A stretch of 64,000 nt of DNA from Phycisphaera sp. (lineage in GTDB: Bacteria > Planctomycetota > Phycisphaerae > Phycisphaerales > UBA1924). Position numbers and translations under genes: made by a program. Shown here piece by piece: positions 39,783-48,658 of this stretch. The stretch spans positions 186,001-250,000 of the forward strand of contig JACKGZ010000003.1 of assembly GCA_020639255.1 (NCBI GenBank), written 5' to 3'. The notes under the pieces were generated by a model. That model was not told the DNA's origin. It was given only the letters and a program-made list of their open reading frames with translations, and made no database searches. Numbering within the stretch: position 1 is the stretch's first letter; every line of letters begins with the position of its first letter.

Positions 39783-42420
39783 TGCCGATCGATTCCGGGA
39801 ACTCGATCGGCTCTTTCAGGCTGTCTGCGATCTGCCGCAAAGCGAGCAGGCCGCGAAACTGATCGAACTGGCTCCGGGCGACGAACAGCTGCGAAGCGAA
39901 GTGCTTGCGCTGCTTCACGCTGAGATGAGTGCCGTCGGGATTACTCCGGAGTCCTTCCACCAGAGTATCGCAACGGTCCTGGCGGGTTCGGTTGAGACAC
40001 CCGATGCAATCGGGAACTACAAGATCATCCGCACGCTTGGCCAAGGCGGCATGGGCATCGTCTACGAGGCTCAGCAGCAGAGTCCACAGCGGACGGTCGC
40101 ACTCAAGCTGCTCAGGCCGGGCCTGGCAACACCAGAACTGATCCGTCGATTTGAGTTCGAGGCCGAAGCTCTTGGCAGACTCCAGCATCCCAACATCGCA
40201 CACATCTACGAGGCGGGGCTTGTCGAGACACCCTCCGGCCCGCGGCCCTTCTTTGCGATGGAACTCGTTCGAGGTGTGCCGCTGAGCATGTGGGCACGCA
40301 AGTCCGGCTCGACGATTCGAGAGAAACTCACACTCTTCGCGGAAATCTGCGACGCGATCCAGCACGCGCACTCGCAGGGTGTTGTTCACCGCGATATCAA
40401 GCCCGCCAACATTATCGTTACGGATGGCGACTCTCCAAAGGTGCTCGATTTCGGTGTAGCCCGCACGGTCGAATCCGGACCGGGCATGGCCGAAACACTC
40501 GCGACAGAGCCAGGGCAGCTCGTTGGGACGATGGCCTACATGAGCCCCGAGCAGGTCTCAGGGAAGTCAAACCAAATTGACACCCGTTCCGATGTCTACG
40601 GCCTCGGTGTGGTTTTCTATGAGCTCATGTCCTCAAAGCTCCCGAGCAGTATTGAAGGGCTCGGACTCGTTGAGGCGGCGGAGACGATCCGGAATAAGTC
40701 GGTGCCGAAGCTCTCGACCTACGACACACGGCTCCGTGGCGACATCGAGACTATCGCCGCAAAGGCACTCGCGAAAGAAAAAGAACAGCGGTACCAAACC
40801 GCGGCCGCCCTTGCAGACGATGTCCGCCGCTACCTCGCGGGCGAAACGATCTCGGCCCGACCGCCGAGCGCGATCTATCAGATGAGTCGCTTTGCCAAGC
40901 GGAACAAAGTCCTTGTCGGTGTTTCGACCGGGCTCGTGCTGGCCGTTGTTGCCGCCGTCGTCGGGACATCAATTGGTTTGAACAAGGCGATGCACCAGAC
41001 CAAGCTCGCCGAAAAACGGCTCATCGAGGCCGAGCGACAGACCTCGATCGCAAACGAAGTGATGAACTTCTTCAATAATGACGTGTTTGCCGCCGTAGCA
41101 CCGAGCATGCAGGGACACGATGTAACGGTGCGCGAAGCGCTCGACACCGCATCGGCAAGCCTGAAAGATAAGTTCCCGGATCAGCCCGCAACACTCGCGG
41201 CGATCTCGAACAACATGGGTAATGTCTACTACGCACTCGGCGACTATGAACAGGCTGCGCCGCTGATCATGCAGGCTGTCGACCTGTTCAAAGAGTCACT
41301 CGGCGAGCGTCACGAGCTGACTCGCCTTGCCGAGAACGATCTTGGGATGTTCATGCGCGACGCGGGGCAGTACGAGATCGCAACGGACGTGCTCGAGGGG
41401 CTCCTCGAACGCAACACCGCCGAGCTTGGCCCGAAGGATCCTGTGACGCTGGGCTCGCTGCTCTCGGTGATCCAGCTCGCGTACCAGATGGGCCAGTACG
41501 AGCGGATGGGTGAGCTCCTTGATCGGTTCGAGAACGATCGACAGGGCGTGCTCGACGATGGTGAGCGATTGGTCCTGATCGGGCTCATGAATCGAGGCAT
41601 GTACGCCCAGGAGCTTGAAGACAACGCCGGTGCTGAGAAGGCGTATCGCATGGCCTTTGCAGGGCGGCTCAAGACCGATGGGCCGGATCATCCCTCGACG
41701 CTCATTGCCGAGCACAACCTAGCGACAAGTCTGGAAGCACTCGAACGGTATGACGAAGCACTGCCGCATTACGAGCATGTCTACGAAACAGAAACGCGCC
41801 TTGCCGGTCCGGACAACCCGGACATTCTTGTCACCGCGCACAATCTTGCGTTCCTCTACTGGAGCATGGGAAAGCCCGAAAAGGCCGAGCCGCTCTTCCG
41901 GGACACGCTCGAACGCTGTATCCGTGTGTACGGCGAGGCCCACCCCGGCACGCTCACCTGCACGCGCAGCCTCTGCAACATGCTCACCGAACTGGATCGT
42001 GCCGAAGAAGCGGTCGAGATCCTGAGCGAGCGATACGACATCGCCAAGCAAGCCGGCGCGACAGACCTCCCGCCCTACTTTGAGTTGACCAATATCTACG
42101 CAAACGCTCTCGCCAAGCTGGGGCGTCATGACGAAGCCAAGGCCAAATACGAAGAAGCCATCGCCGGCTTGCGGACGATGTATCCCGAAGGTCACCCCAA
42201 GATCGGCCGATCGCTTGCTTCCTACGGCGGCAGTCGCCAGGAAGCCGGCGACGCGGAGTCTGCGGAGCCCCTGCTTATCGAGGCTTACAACGTCTTGTCA
42301 GCAGCCGGCGAAACAGAATCGGCCCGCGCAACGGCGGGCCGACTCATGAAGCTCTATGACGGTCTCGGACGTGAACAGGACGCACAACTCTGGCGAGTGC
42401 GGGCCGATCAAACCAGATAA
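39775..42420 (+). CDS. Membrane Ser/Thr kinase with C-terminal TPR domain, pair 1
   Basis: The 881-residue protein starts at GTG after GGGGGAGG. After an 80-residue helical N-terminus comes the kinase domain: Gly loop GQGGMGIVY (89-97), ATP-binding K111, HRD at 205-207, DFG at 225-227 and MSPEQ at 256-260. One transmembrane helix (about 380-402) then places a TPR-rich region (about 410-870, e.g. AAPLIMQAVDLFKESLGE) outside. All catalytic residues are intact. The architecture suggests a sensor kinase controlling the adjacent ECF sigma factor. The gene ends one base before tRNA-Ile. A paralogous pair is encoded at 56090-59649. Confidence 0.9.
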   Translation: MTDADRFRELDRLFQAVCDLPQSEQAAKLIELAPGDEQLRSEVLALLHAEMSAVGITPESFHQSIATVLAGSVETPDAIGNYKIIRTLGQGGMGIVYEAQQQSPQRTVALKLLRPGLATPELIRRFEFEAEALGRLQHPNIAHIYEAGLVETPSGPRPFFAMELVRGVPLSMWARKSGSTIREKLTLFAEICDAIQHAHSQGVVHRDIKPANIIVTDGDSPKVLDFGVARTVESGPGMAETLATEPGQLVGTMAYMSPEQVSGKSNQIDTRSDVYGLGVVFYELMSSKLPSSIEGLGLVEAAETIRNKSVPKLSTYDTRLRGDIETIAAKALAKEKEQRYQTAAALADDVRRYLAGETISARPPSAIYQMSRFAKRNKVLVGVSTGLVLAVVAAVVGTSIGLNKAMHQTKLAEKRLIEAERQTSIANEVMNFFNNDVFAAVAPSMQGHDVTVREALDTASASLKDKFPDQPATLAAISNNMGNVYYALGDYEQAAPLIMQAVDLFKESLGERHELTRLAENDLGMFMRDAGQYEIATDVLEGLLERNTAELGPKDPVTLGSLLSVIQLAYQMGQYERMGELLDRFENDRQGVLDDGERLVLIGLMNRGMYAQELEDNAGAEKAYRMAFAGRLKTDGPDHPSTLIAEHNLATSLEALERYDEALPHYEHVYETETRLAGPDNPDILVTAHNLAFLYWSMGKPEKAEPLFRDTLERCIRVYGEAHPGTLTCTRSLCNMLTELDRAEEAVEILSERYDIAKQAGATDLPPYFELTNIYANALAKLGRHDEAKAKYEEAIAGLRTMYPEGHPKIGRSLASYGGSRQEAGDAESAEPLLIEAYNVLSAAGETESARATAGRLMKLYDGLGREQDAQLWRVRADQTR

Positions 42421-42493
42421 TGGCCCCGCCCGGATTCGAACCGGGGACCGAGCGATTATGAGTCGCCTGCTCTAACCGCTGAGCTACAGGGCC
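42421..42493 (-). tRNA. tRNA-Ile (CAT anticodon, lysidine-modified type)
   Basis: A 73-base cloverleaf with acceptor GGCCCTG/CGGGGCC, D stem GCTC/GAGC, anticodon stem GGCGA/TCGCT with loop CTCATAA, and T arm CCCGG/CCGGG. The CAT anticodon alone could mean Met, but the anticodon arm and acceptor start match the lysidine-type tRNA-Ile2 of other bacteria, so I call Ile (AUA). It lies immediately after the kinase stop. No CCA is encoded. Confidence 0.85.
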
Positions 42494-42554
42494 GACGGGA
42501 CGCGGAACGCCCACGGGCGATCATTCGCCTGCCGCCCGGTTCACGCCACCGGCC

Positions 42555-44753
42555 TTACTTGATGAAGAGCATGTCCCGGTAGCTGGGCATCGGCCAGCGA
42601 TCCACCGGGGTCACGGTTTCTAGCCTGTCGCCCAGCTCCCGAAGGTCGGCCATGCCCGGACGGATCTGGTCGCGCAGGTACGAGCCCGCCTCGAACGCAT
42701 CCTCCGGGATCTTGTCCACCCGGCTCGCAAGCTCGCCGATCGAGTTGCGGAACTGCTCCACGAGCGAGGCGTACGACTCGAGCTCCTCGCGGATGCCCGG
42801 GCAGTCGACCCCTGACCCCTCGGTCGCGGCGGCCGTCTCGGCGAGATCCTTCTGGTGCGCGAACGCAGCCGGGAGGATCATCTGGCGTGCGATCTGGAGC
42901 ATGGTCTCCGACTCGATCGCCAGAGACGTCGAGTACTTCTCCATGAAGATCGTCGCGCGGCTCTCGACCTCGGGCTGTGTGAGCACCTTGTACTTCTGGA
43001 ACAACTCGATGTTCTTGGGCGCCTTGAGAACCGGGATCGCGTCGGCGCTGCTCTTGATATTCGGCAGTCCCCGACGGGCGGCCTCTTCCTGCCAGTCCTG
43101 GCTGTACCCGTCGCCGTTGAAGACGACGGCCTTGTGATCCTTCACAACCTCACGCAGCACGGCGTTGACGGCCTCCTGCTTCTTCTCGGCGCTGGCGCCC
43201 TTGCCCGCCTTGGACTCGACCTCGGTGATGATGTAGTCGATCGATTCTGCGACGATCGTGTTCATCACCGTCAGGGGCCAGGTCGCGGTCATCGTGGAAC
43301 CGACGGCCCGGAACTCGAACTTGTTCCCCGTGAATGCGAAGGGCGACGTTCGGTTGCGGTCGCCCGAATCACGCGGGAGCTGCGGGAGCATGTTGGAGCC
43401 GAGGTCGAGCGTCCCGCCGCGCAGGCTCCTCGTGGGCGAGCCCTTCTCGATCTGCTCGAGCAGGTCCGTCAGCATGTCGCCGAGGAAGATCGAGATGATC
43501 GCAGGCGGGGCTTCGTGCGCACCGAGTCGGTGATCGTTGCCGACCGACGCGATCGTCGACCGGAGCAGGTCGGCATGCAGGTGCACCGCCCGAACCACGG
43601 CGCTGACGAACAGCATGAACTGCTGGTTGGCGTGCGGGTCATCGCTCGGATTGAGCAGGTTCTGCCCGAGGCTGGTCGAGAGCGACCAGTTGGTGTGCTT
43701 GCCCGAGCCGTTGATGCCCTTGAAGGGCTTCTCGTGCAGGATCGCGTGAAGGCCGTGACGCTTGGCGACGCGCTTGAGCGTCTCCATGAGGACCATCTGG
43801 TGGTCGCCGGCGACGTTGGCGTTCTCGAACAGCGGCGCGAACTCGTACTGACCCGGCGCGACCTCGTTGTGACGGGTCTGGACGGGCACGCCCACACGCC
43901 AGAGCTCGCGCTCGGCGTCGGCCATGAACGCGAGAACGCGGCCCGGGATCGCGCCGAAGTAATGGTCGGAAAGCTCCTGCCCCTTGGCGGGCTTGGCGCC
44001 GAAGAGCGTGCGATCGCAGAGCAAGAGGTCCGGGCGCTCGGCGAGGAATCGGGCGTCGACGAGGAAGTACTCCTGCTCGCAGCCCATCGTGCTGTAGACG
44101 TTGTGCACGCCGTTGCTGTTGCCGAAGAACTCGAGCACGCGCATCGACTGCTCGCTGATGGCGTCCATCGAGCGGAGCAGGGGGGTCTTCTTGTCGAGCG
44201 CCTCGCCGGTCCAGGAAACGAACGCGGTCGGGATGCAGAGGGTCGCCGTGTTCACGCCTCGGATGAGGAACGCCGGGCTGGTGGGATCCCAGGCGGTGTA
44301 CCCGCGGGCTTCGAATGTCTGGCGGAGCCCGCCCGAGGGGAAGCTCGATGCGTCCGGCTCGCCCTGGATCAGGGCGCTGGCCGAGAGGTGGGCCACGTAG
44401 CCCTTCATCGGGTCGAGCTTGTAGAGCGAGTCGTGCTTCTCTGCGGTCGTCCCGGTGAGCGGGTGGAACCAGTGGGTGTAGTGGGTCGCTCCACGCTCGG
44501 TCGCCCACTGGCGCATGGCCTTGGCGATCTCGTCGGCGACCGCCTTGTCGGTCATGGGCTTGCCACGCTCAACGGTCTGGATCAGCGCCTCGTAGATCTC
44601 CGGGGCGAGGCGTTCCTTCATTTTCGGGAGGTCGAAACAGTCTTCGCCGAAGAGCTCCTCGACCGGGCGGAGGTCGGTCAGCTCTTGGCACGGGTCGGTC
44701 ATCCAGTAGGTGGCTGCCTCGACGACGTCACGCCGGATAGATTCGGTGCCCAT
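42555..44753 (-). CDS. glnN: Glutamine synthetase type III
   Basis: The 732-residue enzyme is a type III glutamine synthetase. This group is larger than GlnA. Its signatures include the N-terminal FGEDCFDLPKMKERL, SFPSGGLRQTFEARGYTAWDP, the catalytic MGCEQEYFLVD, QTRHNEVAPGQYEFAP and KGINGSGKHTNWSLST, plus a long C-terminal region. It makes glutamine from glutamate, ATP and ammonia. I start at MGTESIRRD with a GGAG ribosome-binding site six bases upstream. The adjacent hut run produces glutamate (and formamide) from histidine, which suggests a nitrogen-handling district. Its 163-base upstream gap holds a GGGCG-TATT-CGCCC hairpin but no clear promoter. Confidence 0.92.
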   Translation of the reverse strand: MGTESIRRDVVEAATYWMTDPCQELTDLRPVEELFGEDCFDLPKMKERLAPEIYEALIQTVERGKPMTDKAVADEIAKAMRQWATERGATHYTHWFHPLTGTTAEKHDSLYKLDPMKGYVAHLSASALIQGEPDASSFPSGGLRQTFEARGYTAWDPTSPAFLIRGVNTATLCIPTAFVSWTGEALDKKTPLLRSMDAISEQSMRVLEFFGNSNGVHNVYSTMGCEQEYFLVDARFLAERPDLLLCDRTLFGAKPAKGQELSDHYFGAIPGRVLAFMADAERELWRVGVPVQTRHNEVAPGQYEFAPLFENANVAGDHQMVLMETLKRVAKRHGLHAILHEKPFKGINGSGKHTNWSLSTSLGQNLLNPSDDPHANQQFMLFVSAVVRAVHLHADLLRSTIASVGNDHRLGAHEAPPAIISIFLGDMLTDLLEQIEKGSPTRSLRGGTLDLGSNMLPQLPRDSGDRNRTSPFAFTGNKFEFRAVGSTMTATWPLTVMNTIVAESIDYIITEVESKAGKGASAEKKQEAVNAVLREVVKDHKAVVFNGDGYSQDWQEEAARRGLPNIKSSADAIPVLKAPKNIELFQKYKVLTQPEVESRATIFMEKYSTSLAIESETMLQIARQMILPAAFAHQKDLAETAAATEGSGVDCPGIREELESYASLVEQFRNSIGELASRVDKIPEDAFEAGSYLRDQIRPGMADLRELGDRLETVTPVDRWPMPSYRDMLFIK

Positions 44754-44916
44754 GAGATCTCCGCTCGTTGGGAAAATGGTGGGCGCCCACCCACGCGGCG
44801 GGCGCGGTTGTCCATTCTTTGCACGCCGTTTGCACAAGCAAGAAATTCGGGCGTATTCGCCCGCATATTCACGCTGTCGGTTCGAGCTGTATGCACGCGG
44901 GGAGCCGGTTGTGCAC

Positions 44917-45735
44917 TCAATCCGAACCGATGCCCTGCGCGAGTGTAAAGACCATCTCACGGGCCGCGTCGATCGCGGACTGCCCGGACTCGGCGGCCGC
45001 GGCAATTCGGCGCACCAGTGCGCTGCCCACGATCGCCGCGTCGGCGTGTTGAGTCACCATCCGGACCTGCTCCGGCGTTGAGATCCCGAATCCGACCGCG
45101 AGCGGAAGGTCGGTGATCGACCGGAGCTCGGCGATCCGGGATTTGATCTCGGGTAGGCCGCCCGATTCACCCGTGATCCCCGCCCTGGCGATGACGTACA
45201 CGAAACCCGAGCAGTGCTGAACAATCCGGCGGGCACGATCCATCGGCGTTGTCGGCGCGACGAGCAGGCTCACGCAGAGCCCGGCCGATCGGCAGGCCTC
45301 GACATACGGCCCGGCTTCCTCGAGCGTCACATCGGGAAAGATGCACCCGTCGATGCCCGCGTCGGCCGCCCGCTGGGCAAACTCGACCGGGCCGCCCATG
45401 CGGTGCACGAGCGAAGCCGAGATCATCGCAACCAGTCCCGCCCGGACCTTGCCCCGACTCGCCTTGACCTGCTCCAGAACCGACCGTGGAGTGACGCCCA
45501 GCTGCAGCGCTTTGTGCATGGCCTCGGCGATCACCGGTCCGTCGGCGACCGGATCGGAAAAAGGGAAGCCGACCTCGATCACGGATGCCCCAGCGGCGTC
45601 AATCGTCTCGAGGAGAGCCGCAAGACCGTTCGCGTCGGGGTGTCCGCCCACAACAAAGGGCATCAAGGCCCGCTTCCCGTTGGCCCGGAGTTCCGCGAAG
45701 ATGCTCTCGATTCGGTTCGGCGCGTGCGCGATCAT
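44917..45735 (-). CDS. trpA: Tryptophan synthase alpha subunit
   Basis: The 272-residue TIM-barrel protein cleaves indole-3-glycerol phosphate to indole and glyceraldehyde 3-phosphate and passes indole to TrpB. The general-acid region EVGFPFSDPVADGPVI (catalytic Glu) and the second catalytic Asp in CIFPDVTLEEA are visible, with the phosphate loop GFGISTPEQV near 205. It overlaps map by ATGA and is the last gene of the hut-map-trpA run. trpB is not present in the window. Confidence 0.94.
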   Translation of the reverse strand: MIAHAPNRIESIFAELRANGKRALMPFVVGGHPDANGLAALLETIDAAGASVIEVGFPFSDPVADGPVIAEAMHKALQLGVTPRSVLEQVKASRGKVRAGLVAMISASLVHRMGGPVEFAQRAADAGIDGCIFPDVTLEEAGPYVEACRSAGLCVSLLVAPTTPMDRARRIVQHCSGFVYVIARAGITGESGGLPEIKSRIAELRSITDLPLAVGFGISTPEQVRMVTQHADAAIVGSALVRRIAAAAESGQSAIDAAREMVFTLAQGIGSD

Positions 45736-46553
45736 CCCACAACCTCCGGCAGGTCATAGAGCCCCTCGGTGAGCACCCTGTTGCCATCCTTGGTGATGAG
45801 CACATCGTGCTCATAGTGGACCGAGAGCGAGCCGTCGGCCGTGAACACAGGCCACTGCTTGGGCTTGCTGCGGGTGTGGCCCGTTCCGATCGCGATCATG
45901 GGCTCGACCGCCAGCAGCATCCCTGCCTCGCAGCGGATGCGGGAGTCGGGCCACTCGCCGGGGAAGCTCGGGACCGAGTTCGAAACAAAGGGAGGCCCGT
46001 GGAGTGCTCTGCCGTATCCGTGTCCACCGAGCCCACGGGTCAGGTGGTACCCGTAGTCGCGTTCCACGCACCCTTGGACAGCCTTGGCCCAATCAAGGAG
46101 CTGATTGCCGGGTTGGAGCTGCTCGATACCCAGCCGGATGCTCTCGACGCCGCATCGCATGAGGCGTGCGGCTTCTTCGCTCCGATCCCCGATCGCGTAG
46201 GTCCACGCCGCGTCGCCGATCCAGCCCTGATAGGTGACACCGACATCGATCGAGAGCAGATCACCCGGCTTGAGCGGCTCGCTGGTGTAGCCCGCGGTAC
46301 CATGGACCACGCACTCGTTCAGGCTGAGGCATGCGTGCGAGGGAAATGCCGGGGTTCGCGGGATGCGATACCCCAGGAAGCATGACCGGCATCCGAGATC
46401 GCGCAGCGTCGACCCGACGAAGGTGTCGACCTGCGCCAGTGTCATGCCGACGCGCACAAAGTCAGCGAAGCGTTTGTGCACCTCAACCACGCGCTCCGCT
46501 GCCGCAACCGCGAGCTCGGTTTCCTGTTCGCTGATCAGTGGGATAGTCGACAC
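45732..46553 (-). CDS. map: Methionine aminopeptidase type I
   Basis: The 273-residue dinuclear-metal enzyme removes initiator Met from nascent proteins. Metal ligands sit in LSIDVGVTYQGWIGDAAWT (two Asp), RGLGGHGYGRALH (His) and LLAVEPM (Glu), with a final Glu in YEHDVLI-type context near the C-terminus. An upstream stretch holding CHSCFLGY-like cysteines reflects the SH3-binding-like insertion of type I enzymes only loosely. It starts 36 bases after hutI and overlaps trpA by four bases. Confidence 0.94.
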   Translation of the reverse strand: MSTIPLISEQETELAVAAAERVVEVHKRFADFVRVGMTLAQVDTFVGSTLRDLGCRSCFLGYRIPRTPAFPSHACLSLNECVVHGTAGYTSEPLKPGDLLSIDVGVTYQGWIGDAAWTYAIGDRSEEAARLMRCGVESIRLGIEQLQPGNQLLDWAKAVQGCVERDYGYHLTRGLGGHGYGRALHGPPFVSNSVPSFPGEWPDSRIRCEAGMLLAVEPMIAIGTGHTRSKPKQWPVFTADGSLSVHYEHDVLITKDGNRVLTEGLYDLPEVVG

Positions 46554-46589
46554 GGACCATCTTAGCGGCCGCTCGCCCCGCCGGCCGCC

Positions 46590-47768
46590 CTAGACCACCC
46601 TGCGTCCGACCGCCCAGACCGCAGCGACGGGGCTCAGGCCGAACTCGAACGCGAGTTCCCTCTCATCGGTGGTGTTCAGGAGCACAAGATCTGCGCGCAA
46701 GCCGTGCGAGATCACGCCTCGATCATCGAGCCCAAGGAGTTGAGCGGGCGAGGTTGTCGCGGCACGGATCGCTTCATCCGGATACAACCCGAGATGACGC
46801 ACCGCTGCCCACACGACCATGGGCATGGAGCAGCAGGGGGCGCTGCCCGGGTTGTAGTTGGTCGCGATCGCGAGCCTGCCGCCCTTGTCGAGGAACCGTC
46901 GCCCGTTGGCGTAGCGATCGTCGAGGTGGAGCCCGCAGATCGGGAGCATCACGCCGAAGGTCTCGGACTCGGCGAGCTCGTCGAGATGCTCGGGGCTTGT
47001 CGCTTCGAGGTGATCGACGCTGACGAGGTGCCTGCGGATCGCCTCGGGGATCATGCCGAGGTCGTTGAACTGATCGGCGTGCACCCGCACGCGGTGCCCG
47101 GCTTCCAGTGCCGCGTCGAAGAGGCGTAGCGTCTCGTCGAGCGACCAGGAGCCTTTCTCGCAGTAGGCGTCGATCGTGATGCCCGGGAATCGGCGCGTGA
47201 TCTCGGGGAGGATTTCCTCGATGGTCGTGCGCACGAAGTCGTCGATGTCCGGATCTTTGGCGTGCCCGATGCAGGCGGTGGGAACGACGGTGCCGGGCCA
47301 GTGTCCGTCGGCCTCGGCGATGGCTTCGAGCATCTTGACCTCGGACTCGGTCGAGAGCCCGTAGCCCGATTTCACCTCGGCTGTGAGTGTGCCGAGGGAC
47401 TTCATACGGTCGAGGCGGACCGCCAATGCGTCGCGGAGTTCTTCGCGCGAGGCGTTGCGGACCGCGCGAACGGTCGACATGATTCCGCCGCCGGCTTCGA
47501 GGAGTTCGAGGTAGCTTGCGCCCTTGAGCTTGCGTTCCCACTCGTCCAGCCGCGAGCCCGCCCAGCAGGCGTGCGTGTGGCAGTCGACGAACGCTGGCAT
47601 AAGCACGCGCCCCGAGGCGTCGAACCGCTGGGCGACGGGCTGATCGATGGTGTCGGCGATCGCTTCGATCGAGCCGCCGCGGATCAGGACATCCGCCTTA
47701 GGGCGCACGCCGAGTGAGTTGCCCTCCATCGTCAGGACACGGGCATTGGTGATGACCAGTTCGTTCAT
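46590..47768 (-). CDS. hutI: Imidazolonepropionase
   Basis: The 392-residue amidohydrolase converts 4-imidazolone-5-propionate to N-formimino-L-glutamate, the third step of histidine degradation. The metal-binding motif DCHTHACWAGSR is near residue 68. The substrate-binding segment is EVKSGYGLSTESEVKML, and VHADQF and ATNYNPGSAP lie downstream. I start at MNELVITNARV (47768), whose ATG overlaps the hutG stop by four bases. The frame is open upstream but is the shadow of hutG. Next is map after 36 bases. Confidence 0.95.
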   Translation of the reverse strand: MNELVITNARVLTMEGNSLGVRPKADVLIRGGSIEAIADTIDQPVAQRFDASGRVLMPAFVDCHTHACWAGSRLDEWERKLKGASYLELLEAGGGIMSTVRAVRNASREELRDALAVRLDRMKSLGTLTAEVKSGYGLSTESEVKMLEAIAEADGHWPGTVVPTACIGHAKDPDIDDFVRTTIEEILPEITRRFPGITIDAYCEKGSWSLDETLRLFDAALEAGHRVRVHADQFNDLGMIPEAIRRHLVSVDHLEATSPEHLDELAESETFGVMLPICGLHLDDRYANGRRFLDKGGRLAIATNYNPGSAPCCSMPMVVWAAVRHLGLYPDEAIRAATTSPAQLLGLDDRGVISHGLRADLVLLNTTDERELAFEFGLSPVAAVWAVGRRVV

Positions 47769-48649
47769 GCGTGGCTCCCCGCGGGGCGGGCGGCGAAGCC
47801 TCGGAGGAAGGTCAGGAGGAGGTGGGCCGCGATGCGGGCGGTTCGCCCGCCCTCGTCCTGAGGCGGGCAGAGTTCCATGATGTCGAAGCAACGCACCCTC
47901 GGGCACTTGCCCGCTGCGAGCACCCAGTCGCAGGCGTGGTGGACACTCCAGCCCATCGGGTTGCGGGCGCTCACGCCCGGCGCAGCCGAGGCGTCGAGGA
48001 CGTCGAGATCGAAGCTGACAAAGAGGTTCTCGCCGGGCCATTCGCCGTGGGGCTCGAGCGCGTCGATGCGCCCGCCGTGGCTGTGGAACCAGTGCATGTG
48101 CTCGCGGCTGTTGGCGAAAGGACTGATCCCGATCGCGTCGAGGCGGCTGGCGGCACAGTCCTCGACGAGCCTGCGGAAGGGCATGCCCGAGCCTTCCTCG
48201 GCGCGGACGTCGAGGTGCGCGTCGAAGTAGATGCCGCTGAGTGTGTCGTGGCGTTTCGCGAGCGCGCGAACGAACGGGAAGGTCAGGTCGTGCCCGCCCC
48301 CGATCATGATCGGAAAGAGCCCGGCGTCGAGGAGTTCTCCTGTGGCGTGTGTCAAGCGGTTGTGCGTCTCGGTGAGTGTGCTGCCCGCGATGACGTCGCC
48401 CGCGTCGTAGACACCGGGCCAGTCCCAGCCTTCGGGCTGGCTCGTGCCGTAGCGGGTGAGCGCGACTCGGAAGGCGTCGGGCCCGAGGGCGGCACCGGTG
48501 ATGCCGTGGTTGAGCGCGACGCCCGTATCATCGGGAGCGCCGATCAGGGCGATTTTGCACCCCTCGTGCGAATCGGTGCGGATGAGCGAACCGAACCGCC
48601 CGGACGCAACCTCGGGCCACTGCATTTTGCGTGTGAAGGGGATGTCCAT
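47765..48649 (-). CDS. hutG: Formimidoylglutamase (arginase family)
   Basis: The 294-residue ureohydrolase cleaves N-formimino-glutamate to glutamate and formamide. Manganese ligands lie in MIGGGHDLTF, IYFDAHLDVRAEEGSG and VSFDLDVLDAS, as in HutG/agmatinase enzymes. The location between hutI and the sugar-type genes, rather than an arginine pathway, supports HutG. It overlaps hutI by ATGA and lies nine bases after the Gfo/Idh gene. Confidence 0.92.
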   Translation of the reverse strand: MDIPFTRKMQWPEVASGRFGSLIRTDSHEGCKIALIGAPDDTGVALNHGITGAALGPDAFRVALTRYGTSQPEGWDWPGVYDAGDVIAGSTLTETHNRLTHATGELLDAGLFPIMIGGGHDLTFPFVRALAKRHDTLSGIYFDAHLDVRAEEGSGMPFRRLVEDCAASRLDAIGISPFANSREHMHWFHSHGGRIDALEPHGEWPGENLFVSFDLDVLDASAAPGVSARNPMGWSVHHACDWVLAAGKCPRVRCFDIMELCPPQDEGGRTARIAAHLLLTFLRGFAARPAGSHA

Positions 48650-48658
48650 CGGGGCAGT

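Noticed and set aside
42421..42493. tRNA-Met reading of the CAT-anticodon tRNA
   Set aside because: The anticodon arm and acceptor start fit the lysidine-type tRNA-Ile2 better than elongator Met.
44754..44916. Sigma-54 promoter upstream of glnN
   Set aside because: TGGCAC-N5-TTGC is not present on either strand. Only scattered TTGC and TGCA pieces are seen.
42855..44948. 697-codon plus-strand frame opposite glutamine synthetase
   Set aside because: It is the antisense of a clearly recognised gene. GC-rich codon bias keeps the opposite frame open, and the translation is Arg/Gly/Val-rich with no domain.
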